From Poriferisodalis sp965208895 (GTDB taxonomy: Bacteria; Actinomycetota; Acidimicrobiia; Acidimicrobiales; Poriferisodalaceae), in contig NZ_OZ242363.1 of NCBI RefSeq assembly GCF_965208895.1, forward strand, positions 992,001-1,056,000: DNA of 64,000 bases. The letters are read 5' to 3'. The notes beneath the pieces were generated by a model that was not told the origin of the DNA, made no database searches, and saw nothing but the letters and a program-made list of their open reading frames with translations. Within the stretch, counting starts at the first letter, position 1. Every line of letters starts with the position of its first letter. Below, piece after piece: positions 53,867-62,014 of this stretch. Position numbers and translations under genes: made by a program.

Positions 53867-53973
53867 CCGATAGGCGAAGCCGTGGCCCGAGCGGCCCGTG
53901 AGCCCAATCGCATGAGGATGGGGAACAAGAGCGGGAAGCGACTGGTGCAACATCGCAAGTGTTCACCTATTGG
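53867..53973. repeat. Dispersed 93-bp element, copy B (with 14-bp insertion)
   Basis: The first 46 bases (from the GAGGCTGAGC flank) are identical to the reverse complement of copy A. The centre carries additional bases, and the end (GTTCACCTATTGG) matches copies A and C. Terminal inverted repeats CCGATAGGCGAAGC and GTTCACCTATTGG are visible. It follows the acetoacetyl-CoA synthetase gene directly. Confidence 0.9.
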
Positions 53974-54039
53974 CGCTTCCTCATCGCAGCATGCACCATG
54001 GTGATGGAACCGAGCGTGCTGACCGAGGAGCCCCAACCC

Positions 54040-54426
54040 ATGATTATTGCCAAGCCTGTGGCGGTCTACTTCAAACTGGTTGCCGCCGCCGTGGTAGTCA
54101 ACTTCTTCGTCTACCCGTTCTACGGGCCGGGCGACAGCCCTGACGATCCCGCGAACACCGACCTGTGGCTCGTCTTGAACTGGTTCATGGCGGTCGCCTT
54201 GGCGGCGGCGCTGCTCACGACCTGGCGGCGGCGATCGGCGAGTCCGCGAGATCGCAACGCCGGCGCCATGTTCGTAGCCACGGTCGTCATGACCATCGCC
54301 TTCATGCCCAACTGGTTCTCTGCCACGTGGGCGCACGGGGGCAATGGCACCATCTGGCACATCATCGACACCACGCTGCCCGTGCTGCTGTGGATCGAAG
54401 GGCACCGACTCTGGAAGTCAGCCTGA
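54040..54426 (+). CDS. Small membrane protein of unknown function
   Basis: 128 residues from ATG 54040 with GAGGAG nine bases upstream. Three to four hydrophobic helices: VYFKLVAAAVVVNFFVYPFY, TDLWLVLNWFMAVALAAALL, AGAMFVATVVMTIAFM and IWHIIDTTLPVLLWIEG. Hydrophilic loop RRRSASPRDRNAG between. I do not recognise it. It lies between the dispersed element and the convergent thiamine permease gene. A longer frame from 53959 would translate element sequence and is rejected. Confidence 0.65.
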   Translation: MIIAKPVAVYFKLVAAAVVVNFFVYPFYGPGDSPDDPANTDLWLVLNWFMAVALAAALLTTWRRRSASPRDRNAGAMFVATVVMTIAFMPNWFSATWAHGGNGTIWHIIDTTLPVLLWIEGHRLWKSA

Positions 54427-54440
54427 GCCGCCGGGGAAGC

Positions 54441-56225
54441 TCAGAACAGCGACTCGTCGGTGCGCCGCAATCCTTCGATGATCAGCACCGATGCTGCTGT
54501 TGCAGCCATGAGCACGACCGCGAGCGCCATCGCCTGACCGCGCAGGCTCTCACCCGGCGTGCCGAGGAGGCGGAACAGTGCCAGCGGGGCGGTCAGCGTG
54601 TCCGGTCGCCGCGGCAGGAACGCCGTCGCACCGAACTCGCCGAGCGACGCGGCGAAGGCGAACGCTGCACCCACCGCCACCGCTCGCGACGCAATCGGCA
54701 CGTCGACCTCGCGGCGGGTGCGCAGAGGTGACGCACCGAGCACAGACGCTGCCTCTCGCAGCCGGTCGTCGATCGAACGCAGCGTCGGCACCAGCGTCCG
54801 CACGACGAACGGCGTGCCGACCAGGGCATGAGCGACGGGGATGATCCACCACGCTGTGCGGAAGTTCACTGGCGGCGTGTCCAGCGCCAGCAGCATGCCG
54901 AGCCCCACGGTCACCGCAGACACGCCGAGCGGCAGCGTCAATCCGATATCGAAGAGGCGCCGCAGCCATGCCGTGCCGTTCCGGCGGTGTGGCCCGCCGC
55001 GCATCCGAGGGCGCATGGCACCGTGCGACGTCACGGGCTCTCGCCGGACGGCGACGTGGCGCCCGGCGGTGCTCGGCCGGCTGCCCACTACGACCGCCGA
55101 CGCCAGCGAGCCGACCGCCGTGGCGATCGCCGTTGCCATCACGGCGAATCCCAGCGAATGGCGCAGTGCCGCAAGCGCGGAAGTCGGCAGCATCTGCACG
55201 CGTTCCGCGAGCGCAGCGAAATTGGCCACGCCGTAGCCCTCGCCGGTCGCAAACGCCCGCTCCACCAGTGTGAGAATCGGCACGCCCAGCAGCCCGAACG
55301 CGACTGCGGCATTCACAGCGATCACACCGTGCCGGCGCCGCGGTGCTGTGCGCCCCGGTGCCCGCCGAGCGACCGCCCGGCGCCGCTCGGCTACGCCTGC
55401 CAGCGTGACCAGCGCTGCTACGGCAACGAGCTGGCACAGCGCCAGCGCAGCGGCCGTCTCGAAGTCGAGCCGGGTGATGGCGTAACGGTAGATCTCGGTT
55501 TCGACCGTGGCCCGGGCAGGCCCGCCGAGAATCAGGATCACCCCGAACGAGGTGAACGAGAACAGGAACGTGACCGCCGCAGCAGCCGCGACAGCCGGGC
55601 GCAAGAGCGGCCAGGTGACGTGCCGGAAAGCGCGCACCGGCGTCGCCCCGAGCACGGCTGCTGCATCGGCGTTGCGGCCGTCGAGGCCGGCCCACCACGA
55701 TCCGACCGTCCGCACGACCACGGCGTAGTTGAAGAAGACGTGCGCCAGCAGGATCGCCCACACGGTGTGGTGCAGCGGCAGGGCGCCGTCTTTGAGGCCG
55801 AAGCGATCGAAGACCGCTTCGAAGGCGCCGGCCACGACCACCGTCGGCAGCACGAACGGCACGGTGATGACGGCGCGAGCGATTCGTCGCGTCCTCGGTT
55901 TCAGGCGCGCCAACGCCGCTGCAGCAGGAATGCCGACGGCCAGTGTGAGAGCCGTGGAGGCCACCGCCTGCCAGACCGTGAACCACAGCACGCCCCGAAT
56001 CGCGGAGCGGCCCAGCACATCGCCGAGGCCGCTGAACCCGTCGCCGATGACGGTGAGCACCGGGTACGCGAAGAACACCGCCACGAAGGCGAGCGGTGCA
56101 GCAGCGGCGAGCACCCAGACGGCCAGCGCCGCCAGTCGCGTCATGCGCTGCGGCGACCGCATGCCGGCCAGAGCCCCTCGGGAGGGCACAGCGTTCACGG
56201 CCTCAGTATCTGCCCCTGCTCGCAC
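54441..56225 (-). CDS. thiP: Thiamine-type ABC transporter permease (fused, two-domain)
   Basis: 594 residues if GTG 56225 is used; ATG 56162 is an alternative. Two homologous permease domains with twelve predicted helices, each with an EAA-type loop: NADAAAVLGATPVRAFRHVT and REAASVLGASPLRTRREVDV. This fused layout is found in ThiP and ferric-iron FbpB-type permeases. The TPP riboswitch and the substrate-binding gene just upstream point to thiamine or a precursor. No ATPase gene (thiQ) is beside it. Confidence 0.87.
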   Translation of the reverse strand: MRAGADTEAVNAVPSRGALAGMRSPQRMTRLAALAVWVLAAAAPLAFVAVFFAYPVLTVIGDGFSGLGDVLGRSAIRGVLWFTVWQAVASTALTLAVGIPAAAALARLKPRTRRIARAVITVPFVLPTVVVAGAFEAVFDRFGLKDGALPLHHTVWAILLAHVFFNYAVVVRTVGSWWAGLDGRNADAAAVLGATPVRAFRHVTWPLLRPAVAAAAAVTFLFSFTSFGVILILGGPARATVETEIYRYAITRLDFETAAALALCQLVAVAALVTLAGVAERRRAVARRAPGRTAPRRRHGVIAVNAAVAFGLLGVPILTLVERAFATGEGYGVANFAALAERVQMLPTSALAALRHSLGFAVMATAIATAVGSLASAVVVGSRPSTAGRHVAVRREPVTSHGAMRPRMRGGPHRRNGTAWLRRLFDIGLTLPLGVSAVTVGLGMLLALDTPPVNFRTAWWIIPVAHALVGTPFVVRTLVPTLRSIDDRLREAASVLGASPLRTRREVDVPIASRAVAVGAAFAFAASLGEFGATAFLPRRPDTLTAPLALFRLLGTPGESLRGQAMALAVVLMAATAASVLIIEGLRRTDESLF

Positions 56226-56277
56226 TGGCCGACGTTGAGTGCCGCTGCAGCCCTGCAGGGGTGCGTCTGAACATGGG

Positions 56278-57414
56278 CTAGCGCAGCACGATCTCCACCC
56301 AGCGCTCGGTCCACGCGTCGCGGTTGGCCTCGATCTCGGCCGGGTCGAGCATCAGCGGATGCGGGGGCACTGCGGTGTGCTCGACGAATTCGGGCGGGAG
56401 CGTCGCATTCTCGATGACGGGATACACGAACATGTTGAGCGGCACGTCGTTCTGCCACGTCTCGCTCAGCATGAAGTCGATGAGCGCCTGTGCGCCCGCC
56501 TCGTTGTCGGTCCCCCGCAGGATGCCAGCGAACTCGACTTGGCGGTAGCACGAGTCGGTGATGACCCCCGTGGGCGCGGTGTCGGTCGGCGGGTCGGCGT
56601 AGATCACCTCGGCAGGGGGGCTCGACGCATAGGACACGACCACCGACCGGTCGCCGCCGCCGGCAACGAACTCCCCGTAGTAGGCGTCTTCCCAGCCAGC
56701 AGTCACCGCGACGCCGTTCGCCCGCAAGTCCTCCCAGTACAGCTCCCAGCGGTCACCGTAGAAGGCAATGGTGGCGAGCAGGAAGGCCAAGCCCGGCGAG
56801 GAAGTCTCGGGATGCTGCACGACCAACTGGTCGGCGAACTCGGGGAAGGCCAGCTCATCGAGTGTCACGGGCTCCCACGGCACGGCATCTTTCCAGTAGT
56901 TCACGCACACGTCGCCGTAGTCGACGGGGGTGACCCGGTGGCGAGGGTCGAGCTGCAATTCCTCGGGCACGCCGGCGAGCGCCGGTGATTCGTACCGCTC
57001 GAAGATGCCGGCGTCGAGGCCGCGCTGCAGGAACGTGTTGTCGATGCCGAACAGCACGTCGCCCAGGGGTGCGTCCTTGGTCAAGATCGCCTCGGCCACG
57101 AGCGTGCCGGTGTCTCCGACCTCGAGCAGCTCCACCGTCACACCGGTCTGTGCCGTGAACTCCTCGAGCGTGCCGTCCGACAGATTGAACGAGTCATGAG
57201 TGATCAGCGTGACCGTCGTGCCGTCGATCGACGGTGCCTCTTCGGCCGGCTCATCGGTTTGGGGAGCGGCCGCCGACGGAGACTCTGTTTCGGGCGGCGG
57301 GGCCGGAAAATCGGTCTCGGGGACGTCGCCGTCGCCGCATGCCGCGACGAGCAGCATCGTGGCCGCGACAGCCACGGTGAGACGAAACGGTCTGCGCATT
57401 CGGTGTTCGGTCAT
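56278..57414 (-). CDS. thiB: Thiamine-binding lipoprotein (ThiB-like)
   Basis: 378 residues from ATG 57414, with GGAGGAAG just upstream in the riboswitch tail. Lipobox LVAAC (C26). After a Pro/Glu/Ala spacer the periplasmic-binding fold starts at TVTLITHDSFNLSDGTLEEF; further typical parts are GDVLFGIDNTFLQRGLDAGI, VTPVDYGDVCVNYWKDA, PGLAFLLATIAFYGD and SYASSPPAEVIYADPP, all matching ThiB/TbpA. It delivers thiamine to the permease and is 52 bases upstream of thiP. Confidence 0.93.
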   Translation of the reverse strand: MTEHRMRRPFRLTVAVAATMLLVAACGDGDVPETDFPAPPPETESPSAAAPQTDEPAEEAPSIDGTTVTLITHDSFNLSDGTLEEFTAQTGVTVELLEVGDTGTLVAEAILTKDAPLGDVLFGIDNTFLQRGLDAGIFERYESPALAGVPEELQLDPRHRVTPVDYGDVCVNYWKDAVPWEPVTLDELAFPEFADQLVVQHPETSSPGLAFLLATIAFYGDRWELYWEDLRANGVAVTAGWEDAYYGEFVAGGGDRSVVVSYASSPPAEVIYADPPTDTAPTGVITDSCYRQVEFAGILRGTDNEAGAQALIDFMLSETWQNDVPLNMFVYPVIENATLPPEFVEHTAVPPHPLMLDPAEIEANRDAWTERWVEIVLR

Positions 57415-57418
57415 GTGC

Positions 57419-57506
57419 TTCCTCCGCTGGCATTACCCAGATCAGGTTCTCGGGTCGGCGACAGCCTTGCTGTCGCCCTCTCAGCCCCACGGGCTCCCCG
57501 GTGTGT
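57419..57506 (-). promoter_or_regulatory. TPP riboswitch (THI box)
   Basis: On the minus strand: GGGGAGCCC, then GGGGCTGAGAGGG, a variable stem GGCGACAG/CTGTCGCC, ACCCGAGAACCTGATCTGG and GTAATGCCAGCGGAGGAAG. These are the invariant segments of the thiamine pyrophosphate aptamer. The aptamer's last bases contain the ribosome-binding site of thiB, so ligand binding probably blocks translation. No separate terminator hairpin is seen. Confidence 0.97.
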
Positions 57507-57543
57507 GTTGTCGCGCTCACCCTACCGCGCGGCGTCGTTTCGC

Positions 57544-57562
57544 TGGCTGTTCGCTGCGTGCG
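57544..57562. repeat. 19-bp direct repeat, copy 1
   Basis: TGGCTGTTCGCTGCGTGCG here and again at 57605-57623. The copies are 61 bases apart, between the riboswitch and the phosphofructokinase end. Function unknown. Confidence 0.7.
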
Positions 57563-57604
57563 CGGCGTGGTCGGTCGATACCGACGCAATGCCGGCCAGC
57601 ATCG

Positions 57605-57623
57605 TGGCTGTTCGCTGCGTGCG
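57605..57623. repeat. 19-bp direct repeat, copy 2
   Basis: Identical to 57544-57562. It lies between the riboswitch and the 3' end of pfkA. Confidence 0.7.
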
Positions 57624-57654
57624 AGCCTCCGTCGAGCCAGGTGATCGGTCAGGC

Positions 57655-58722
57655 TCAGAACCAGCGACGAGAGGGGCTGTGGCGGGTCAACACCGGCGCC
57701 GTCGAGATGTAATCCAGCAGCTCGAGCTGGTCTGCGCTCAGGTAGCGGGTGCGCCCGGCGACCTCGTCGAGCGGCGGGTGTGCGATGCCGGTGGAGTGGA
57801 CCCCCACCAGGCAGCCCGACTGCCCCTCCATGAGCACCTCCACGGCTCGCGCGCCGAGCCGGCTGCCCAGCAGCCGGTCCGCCGGCGTGGGCGGCCCGCC
57901 CCGCTGGATGTAGCCCAGCACTGTCGTGCGAGTGTCGAACCCGGTTCGTTCCGCCAGCAGGTCGCCGACGAACTGCCCCATGCCGTCCAGGACGCGATTG
58001 CCCCATTCGTCGGATCCCGTGTCGGGGGTCTCGACGCTGCTGTCGGGAATGGCGCCTTCGGCCACCACCACGATCGACGCATTGCGATCACGGTCATGAC
58101 GGGCGATCAGGCGCTCGGCAATCTCGTCGATATTGAAGGGCACCTCGGGGACCAGGACGGCCGCCGCGCCCCCGGCGATGCCTGCACCGGCCGCGATGTG
58201 TCCGGCGTCGCGTCCCATGACCTCGAGCACCATGATCCGGTTGTGCGACTCGGCCGTGGTGTGCAGCCGGTCGACCGCCTCGGTGGCGACGCCCAGCGCA
58301 GTGTCGAAGCCGATGCAGATGTCGGTGCCGCACACGTCGTTGTCGATGGTCTTGGGCACCGCGACCACCGGGAATCCGGCATCGGCCAGTCGACCGGCGG
58401 TGATCAGCGTTCCGTCGCCGCCGATCGTCACCAGCGCCTCGACGCCGTCGCGCTCGAGCTGCGCGATCAGCGGCGTCGGGCCCTCGGTCTCCAGCCGACG
58501 GCTGCTGCGAGATGTCCCGAGCATCGTGCCGCCTCGCGGCAGCACCCCGCGCATCGCCTCGGCATCCAGCGTGACGGTGTCGCCCTCGAGCACGCCGTTC
58601 CAGCCCCGCCGGTAGCCGACGACGTTGCGGTCGAGCTCGTGGCCGGCCATGCGCACCACCGCCCGGAGTGCCGCATTCAGCCCGGCACAGTCGCCGCCGC
58701 CGGTGAGCACCCCGATCTGCAC
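57655..58722 (-). CDS. pfkA: 6-phosphofructokinase
   Basis: 355 residues from GTG 58722. Catalyses fructose 6-phosphate to the bisphosphate. Motifs: GVLTGGGDCAGLNAALR, TIGGDGTLITAGRLA, VPKTIDNDVCGTDICIGFDT, VMGRDAGHIAAGAGIAG and VLGYIQRGGPPTPADRLLGS. Gly in GGDGT with Lys in PKTIDND is the group III actinobacterial pattern, in which Gly favours ATP over pyrophosphate. Donor use is inferred from that residue. Confidence 0.94.
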   Translation of the reverse strand: MQIGVLTGGGDCAGLNAALRAVVRMAGHELDRNVVGYRRGWNGVLEGDTVTLDAEAMRGVLPRGGTMLGTSRSSRRLETEGPTPLIAQLERDGVEALVTIGGDGTLITAGRLADAGFPVVAVPKTIDNDVCGTDICIGFDTALGVATEAVDRLHTTAESHNRIMVLEVMGRDAGHIAAGAGIAGGAAAVLVPEVPFNIDEIAERLIARHDRDRNASIVVVAEGAIPDSSVETPDTGSDEWGNRVLDGMGQFVGDLLAERTGFDTRTTVLGYIQRGGPPTPADRLLGSRLGARAVEVLMEGQSGCLVGVHSTGIAHPPLDEVAGRTRYLSADQLELLDYISTAPVLTRHSPSRRWF

Positions 58723-58774
58723 GGGCTCACGCTACTGGCGCGCCCCGATACCTCCGCTTACGGGCACGCTGCAC

Positions 58775-58821
58775 TTCTTGGCACAAGAATCGTCGCATAG
58801 CGAACACTTTTGTGCCAAGAA
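58775..58821. promoter_or_regulatory. 12-bp perfect inverted repeat upstream of pfkA
   Basis: Arms TTCTTGGCACAA and TTGTGCCAAGAA are separated by 23 bases. It lies 53 bases before the pfkA GTG and 100 bases after the CoA transferase stop. It could be an operator for pfkA or a weak terminator of the upstream gene. It has no U tract. Confidence 0.6.
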
Positions 58822-58920
58822 CGAGAGCGGCCCGAGACTCGCACACCAATGCCGTCACAGCCAGCACGCCCGTGAGCGGGCGCATCGCGACGGAGGGTGC
58901 TGGGCACAGCACGACCGGAC

Positions 58921-60123
58921 TCAGGCGGTGACGAGCACGCCGGCTGATTCGAGCTGGTCGAGCCGATCGTCCCGGTACCCGAGTAGCTCGCCGATGACAT
59001 CGCGGTTGTCCGCGCCGCGGGCGGCGACATGGCCGTCGGTGCCGATGCCCGAGCCGAGCGCGGGGCGCGCGGGAACCTTGAAGCCCGAGGCAGTCTCGGC
59101 CAGCAGCCCGCGATGCGCGGCCCAGTCGGTCTCCGCCAGCTCAGTGAGCGAGCGCATCTCGGCCACGCTGAACGGAGTGCCGGCCTCGATGGTGCGCCGG
59201 AAAGCCTCCACGTCGGCAAAGCCCGCCGCCCACTGGGTCATCTCGTCGTACAGCTCGTAGCGGTTGGCCATGCGTGCGGCAGGCGTGGCGAATCGAGGGT
59301 CGTCGGCCAGCTCGGGCCGGCCCATGGCTTTGAGCAGGTCGTCGAACCACGCTGCGGGGTTGCCGGCGATGGCCCACACCCGCCCGTCGGGCAGCACCAG
59401 GATCGGGCACTCGTGGGCGAGACCGGCATTGGGCCCTTCCCAGCCGCCGGCCAGCTCCAGCGCCGACCATTCCTGGATGTACACCATCGCTTCGACCATG
59501 CAGACGTCGATGTGGCCGCCGCGGCCCGTACGCGCCGCCTTGACCAGCATCGCGTTGACGGTCGCGGCGGCCGACATGGCGGTCACGATGTCGCCCACCA
59601 CCAACGGCGGATTCTGGGGTTGGGCGCCGGTCTCGCGCATGGCGTAGTCGATGTAGCCCGATTCCATGTGGCCGACGGGTGCATAGGCACGCTTGTTGGC
59701 CCACGGCCCGGTCTGGCCGAAGCCCGTGATCGAGCAGTACACGAGCGCCGGGTGAGCGGCGCACATCTCCTCCGCGCCCAGGCCGAACTTGGCCATCACG
59801 CCCGGGCGGTAGTTCTCCACCACGGCGTCGCAGCGGCCGATGAGCTCACGCACCAGATCGGTGGCTCCAGGTGCACGCAGGTCGATCGAGCAGAAGCGCT
59901 TGCCGGCGTTCTGCTGGGAGAAGTACGGGTTGACATCGCCGGGCACATAGGGCGGGAAGGTGCGGCTGAGGTCGCCGTCGGTCGGCTCGATCTTGATGAC
60001 CTCGGCCCCCAGGTCGGCCATCATCCGCGTGGCCAGCGGCCCCGCCACCACACGGGTGAAGTCCAGCACCCGGATGCCGTCGAGCGGCCGCTCCCCCGCT
60101 GCGCCTTGGTGTGCGTCTGACAT
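58921..60123 (-). CDS. CaiB/BaiF family CoA transferase
   Basis: 400 residues from ATG 60123. Family III CoA transferase: PLDGIRVLDFTRVVAGPLAT, MADLGAEVIKIEPTDGD, YFSQQNAGKRFCSIDLR, VVENYRPGVMAKFGLG, CSITGFGQTGPW and GRGGHIDVCMVEAMVY, where the Asp is the acyl-anhydride-forming residue. It moves CoA between carboxylic acids. Substrate unknown. A longer frame to 60204 lacks a sensible start context. Confidence 0.93.
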   Translation of the reverse strand: MSDAHQGAAGERPLDGIRVLDFTRVVAGPLATRMMADLGAEVIKIEPTDGDLSRTFPPYVPGDVNPYFSQQNAGKRFCSIDLRAPGATDLVRELIGRCDAVVENYRPGVMAKFGLGAEEMCAAHPALVYCSITGFGQTGPWANKRAYAPVGHMESGYIDYAMRETGAQPQNPPLVVGDIVTAMSAAATVNAMLVKAARTGRGGHIDVCMVEAMVYIQEWSALELAGGWEGPNAGLAHECPILVLPDGRVWAIAGNPAAWFDDLLKAMGRPELADDPRFATPAARMANRYELYDEMTQWAAGFADVEAFRRTIEAGTPFSVAEMRSLTELAETDWAAHRGLLAETASGFKVPARPALGSGIGTDGHVAARGADNRDVIGELLGYRDDRLDQLESAGVLVTA

Positions 60124-60253
60124 AGCGCCGCGAATTCTGGCACGGCTCACGCGGCGCACGCTCAGCGATGAGGCACGGCAACGCGACGCGCAACAGCGCT
60201 GCACCTGCCAACGGCGCGAGCGGCCGGCGCCAGCATCCCAGTCTTCGCTGGCA

Positions 60254-61648
60254 CTAGCACGCCGGCTCGACCGCGGCGTTCAGGATCCACTCGTAGGCGG
60301 GTTGAGCATGCACGCCGGTGGGCACCTGGTCGGGAAGGGCTCGGTGGTCGAGCGTGAGCAAGGTCTGTTCAGCAGCTGGGAATGCCTGCCCCGCTGCAGC
60401 GAGAGCACGGAACTCCCGCGCGGCCGTGCCCGCTTCGGTGGCGTCCGCGCATACCTGGATGAGCTCGGTGGTCCCGTCGAGATGGCGCGCCAAGAAGTCA
60501 ACCTCGAAGCCTTCGGGCGTTCGGAAGTAGGTGACCTCGCTGCCGCGACGCTCCAATTCGATCAGGACTGCCGTCTCGAGGGCATGACCCGTGTTCGCCC
60601 GCCCTGTGCGGTCAAAGACTGCGATGAGGCCCGAATCGACCGGGTACGCCTTGCGGGGGTTGACCATCCGCTGCCGTTCTGATGCGGCCTCCATCCACAC
60701 CGTCCGCACCAAGAAGCTGTCCTCAAGCCAGCTCAGATGCTGATGCACGGTGTCTCGCGCAATCGCGATGCCCCCAGAACGCAGCGATCGATGGAACTTC
60801 TCGACGCTGAACATTGCACCGGCGTTGGCCAGCAGCTGACGTGCCAGCCATCGCAGCCCGACCACATTGGTCGCCCCGTGACGATCGATCACGTCCCTCA
60901 GCAGGGCGACGTCCACATAATCGGTCAGCAAGCGCCGCCGTGTCGCGAGGTCCAATCCCTGTGCCTCCGGGAAGCCGCCGGTCTCGAGCCACTCGACGAA
61001 CGCTGTCTCGACATCCGCACGCTCAGCGCGGCGCATCAATCGGGGGGACTCAGGCAGCGTTGCGCCTCGATGCCGCAATGCCTCGTCGAAACCGAACGGA
61101 TGCATGAGGACCTGCCATGCCCTGCCCCGGAGCTCGGTAGCGATTTCGCGAGACAGCAAGGCCGCCGAGGAACCTGAGAGGAACACCTCAGCGCCGTCGG
61201 CATCGAGCAATCGCCGCACGAGCCGTTCCCATCCCGGCACGACCTGGATCTCGTCGAGGAACCAGCACATCGGAGTGTGTGCCCTCTCCAACGCAGTGGC
61301 TCGATGCCGATCGGTGTACTCGTCGATCAGCGCGCCCAGCGTCGGCGCTTCGAGTCCCCCGAGGCGTTCGTCCTCCAAGGAGACAAAAGGAAGGAGCTCG
61401 GCCGGGACGCCGGCGTCGGTGCGTTCGGCGCGCAGCTGGTGCAGATACGTCGTCTTGCCCGCCCGGCGCATGCCGATCACGGCAGTTGCCTTGCCGGCGA
61501 ACACCGTCCGCCCGCTGATGCGACGCGGGGTGAGCGCGGCGGGCCGGCGCACCTCCTCCAGCCGAGCGAAGAAGGTGTGGCGAAGTTGCGACGAAGGCGC
61601 CTGCGCCGCGGCCGTTCGCTTCCAGTCGTCGTCCGACGATGATGCCAT
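60254..61648 (-). CDS. AAA ATPase with DUF4143 domain, self-contained module
   Basis: 464 residues from ATG 61648, with AAAGGAG upstream. Walker A GMRRAGKTT (59-67), Walker B region MCWFLDEIQVVPGWERLVR, sensor-like VFLSGSSAALLSREIATELR and GFPEAQGLDLATRRRLLTDY. C-terminal DUF4143 part: AYPVDSGLIAVFD, HALETAVLIELERRGSEVTY and FEVDFLARHLDGTTELIQV, like a PD-(D/E)XK core. It is alone, without a partner gene. The promoter carries a palindrome and a third half-site. Distantly related to 10132-11421. Confidence 0.88.
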   Translation of the reverse strand: MASSSDDDWKRTAAAQAPSSQLRHTFFARLEEVRRPAALTPRRISGRTVFAGKATAVIGMRRAGKTTYLHQLRAERTDAGVPAELLPFVSLEDERLGGLEAPTLGALIDEYTDRHRATALERAHTPMCWFLDEIQVVPGWERLVRRLLDADGAEVFLSGSSAALLSREIATELRGRAWQVLMHPFGFDEALRHRGATLPESPRLMRRAERADVETAFVEWLETGGFPEAQGLDLATRRRLLTDYVDVALLRDVIDRHGATNVVGLRWLARQLLANAGAMFSVEKFHRSLRSGGIAIARDTVHQHLSWLEDSFLVRTVWMEAASERQRMVNPRKAYPVDSGLIAVFDRTGRANTGHALETAVLIELERRGSEVTYFRTPEGFEVDFLARHLDGTTELIQVCADATEAGTAAREFRALAAAGQAFPAAEQTLLTLDHRALPDQVPTGVHAQPAYEWILNAAVEPAC

Positions 61649-61655
61649 GACGCAG

Positions 61656-61678
61656 TTTCTCCTTTTCAAAAGGAGAAA
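61656..61678. promoter_or_regulatory. Palindromic operator over RBS of the DUF4143 ATPase gene
   Basis: Arms TTTCTCCTTTT and AAAAGGAGAAA around a single C. The right-hand sequence on the minus strand supplies the AAGGAG ribosome site. A third half-site, AAAAAAGGAGAA, is at 61699-61710. Between them is the -10 box. As RNA it could also fold and hide the RBS. Confidence 0.8.
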
Positions 61679-61683
61679 TTATC
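61678..61683 (-). promoter_or_regulatory. Putative -10 box GATAAT of the DUF4143 ATPase gene
   Basis: TTGGTGATAAT on the minus strand resembles an extended -10 element. It abuts the palindrome, with the third half-site at the -35 position, so a protein bound there would block RNA polymerase. Confidence 0.5.
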
Positions 61684-61698
61684 ACCAAATTCGCCTCG

Positions 61699-61710
61699 AA
61701 AAAAGGAGAA
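61699..61710. promoter_or_regulatory. Third half-site of the ATPase operator
   Basis: AAAAAAGGAGAA repeats one arm of the 61656-61678 palindrome 31 bases away (start to start). It lies in the -35 zone. Confidence 0.55.
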
Positions 61711-62014
61711 TGAGGCTGGCCGAAGGATGCCGAGATGGTTGCAGAAGTGTCGCTGTCGGAGGGTTGATTCAGTCGCTGCGGGAAATGGTGATGGCGTGGG
61801 TTGCGCTGTCGTCGACTGTGACGGTGATGGTCTAGCCGCGCAGCGTGACCGACTCGCCTGCTTGCAGCACCGTGCAGCTCCAGCGGCCAGCGTCGCTCGG
61901 CCCTCCGAAGTCATCTGGCTGGGTGGGTACTTCTCGCGACGCCTCGGCATGCGAGCATGAACTGCTTGTCAGCGTCTTCGGGAACCCGACGGGCCGCTGT
62001 AGCGTCGAATTGGC
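61711..62014. other. 304-bp region without intact gene
   Basis: No intact gene, RNA or terminator is found. The minus strand contains a possible protein remnant (see 61769-61970). A promoter for the serpin gene must be in the right part but I cannot point to it. GTG 62015 has no strong ribosome site. Confidence 0.5.
61769..61970 (-). pseudogene. Possible remnant of a secreted-protein gene
   Basis: One minus-strand frame reads SSSCSHAEASREVPTQPDDF, then SDAGRWSCTVLQAGESVTLR, a TAG stop, then TITVTVDDSATHAITISRS and another stop. The composition looks like real extracellular protein, and the reading continues sensibly across the stop. No start or family can be assigned. It may be chance. Confidence 0.3.

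Noticed and set aside
53959..54039. N-terminal extension (MFTYWRFLIA) of the small membrane protein
   Set aside because: It translates the end of the dispersed element; the ATG at 54040 has a good ribosome site.
57655..58722. Pyrophosphate-dependent phosphofructokinase
   Set aside because: The Lys in PKTIDND suggests it, but the donor-determining position is Gly (GGDGT), not Asp, which favours ATP.
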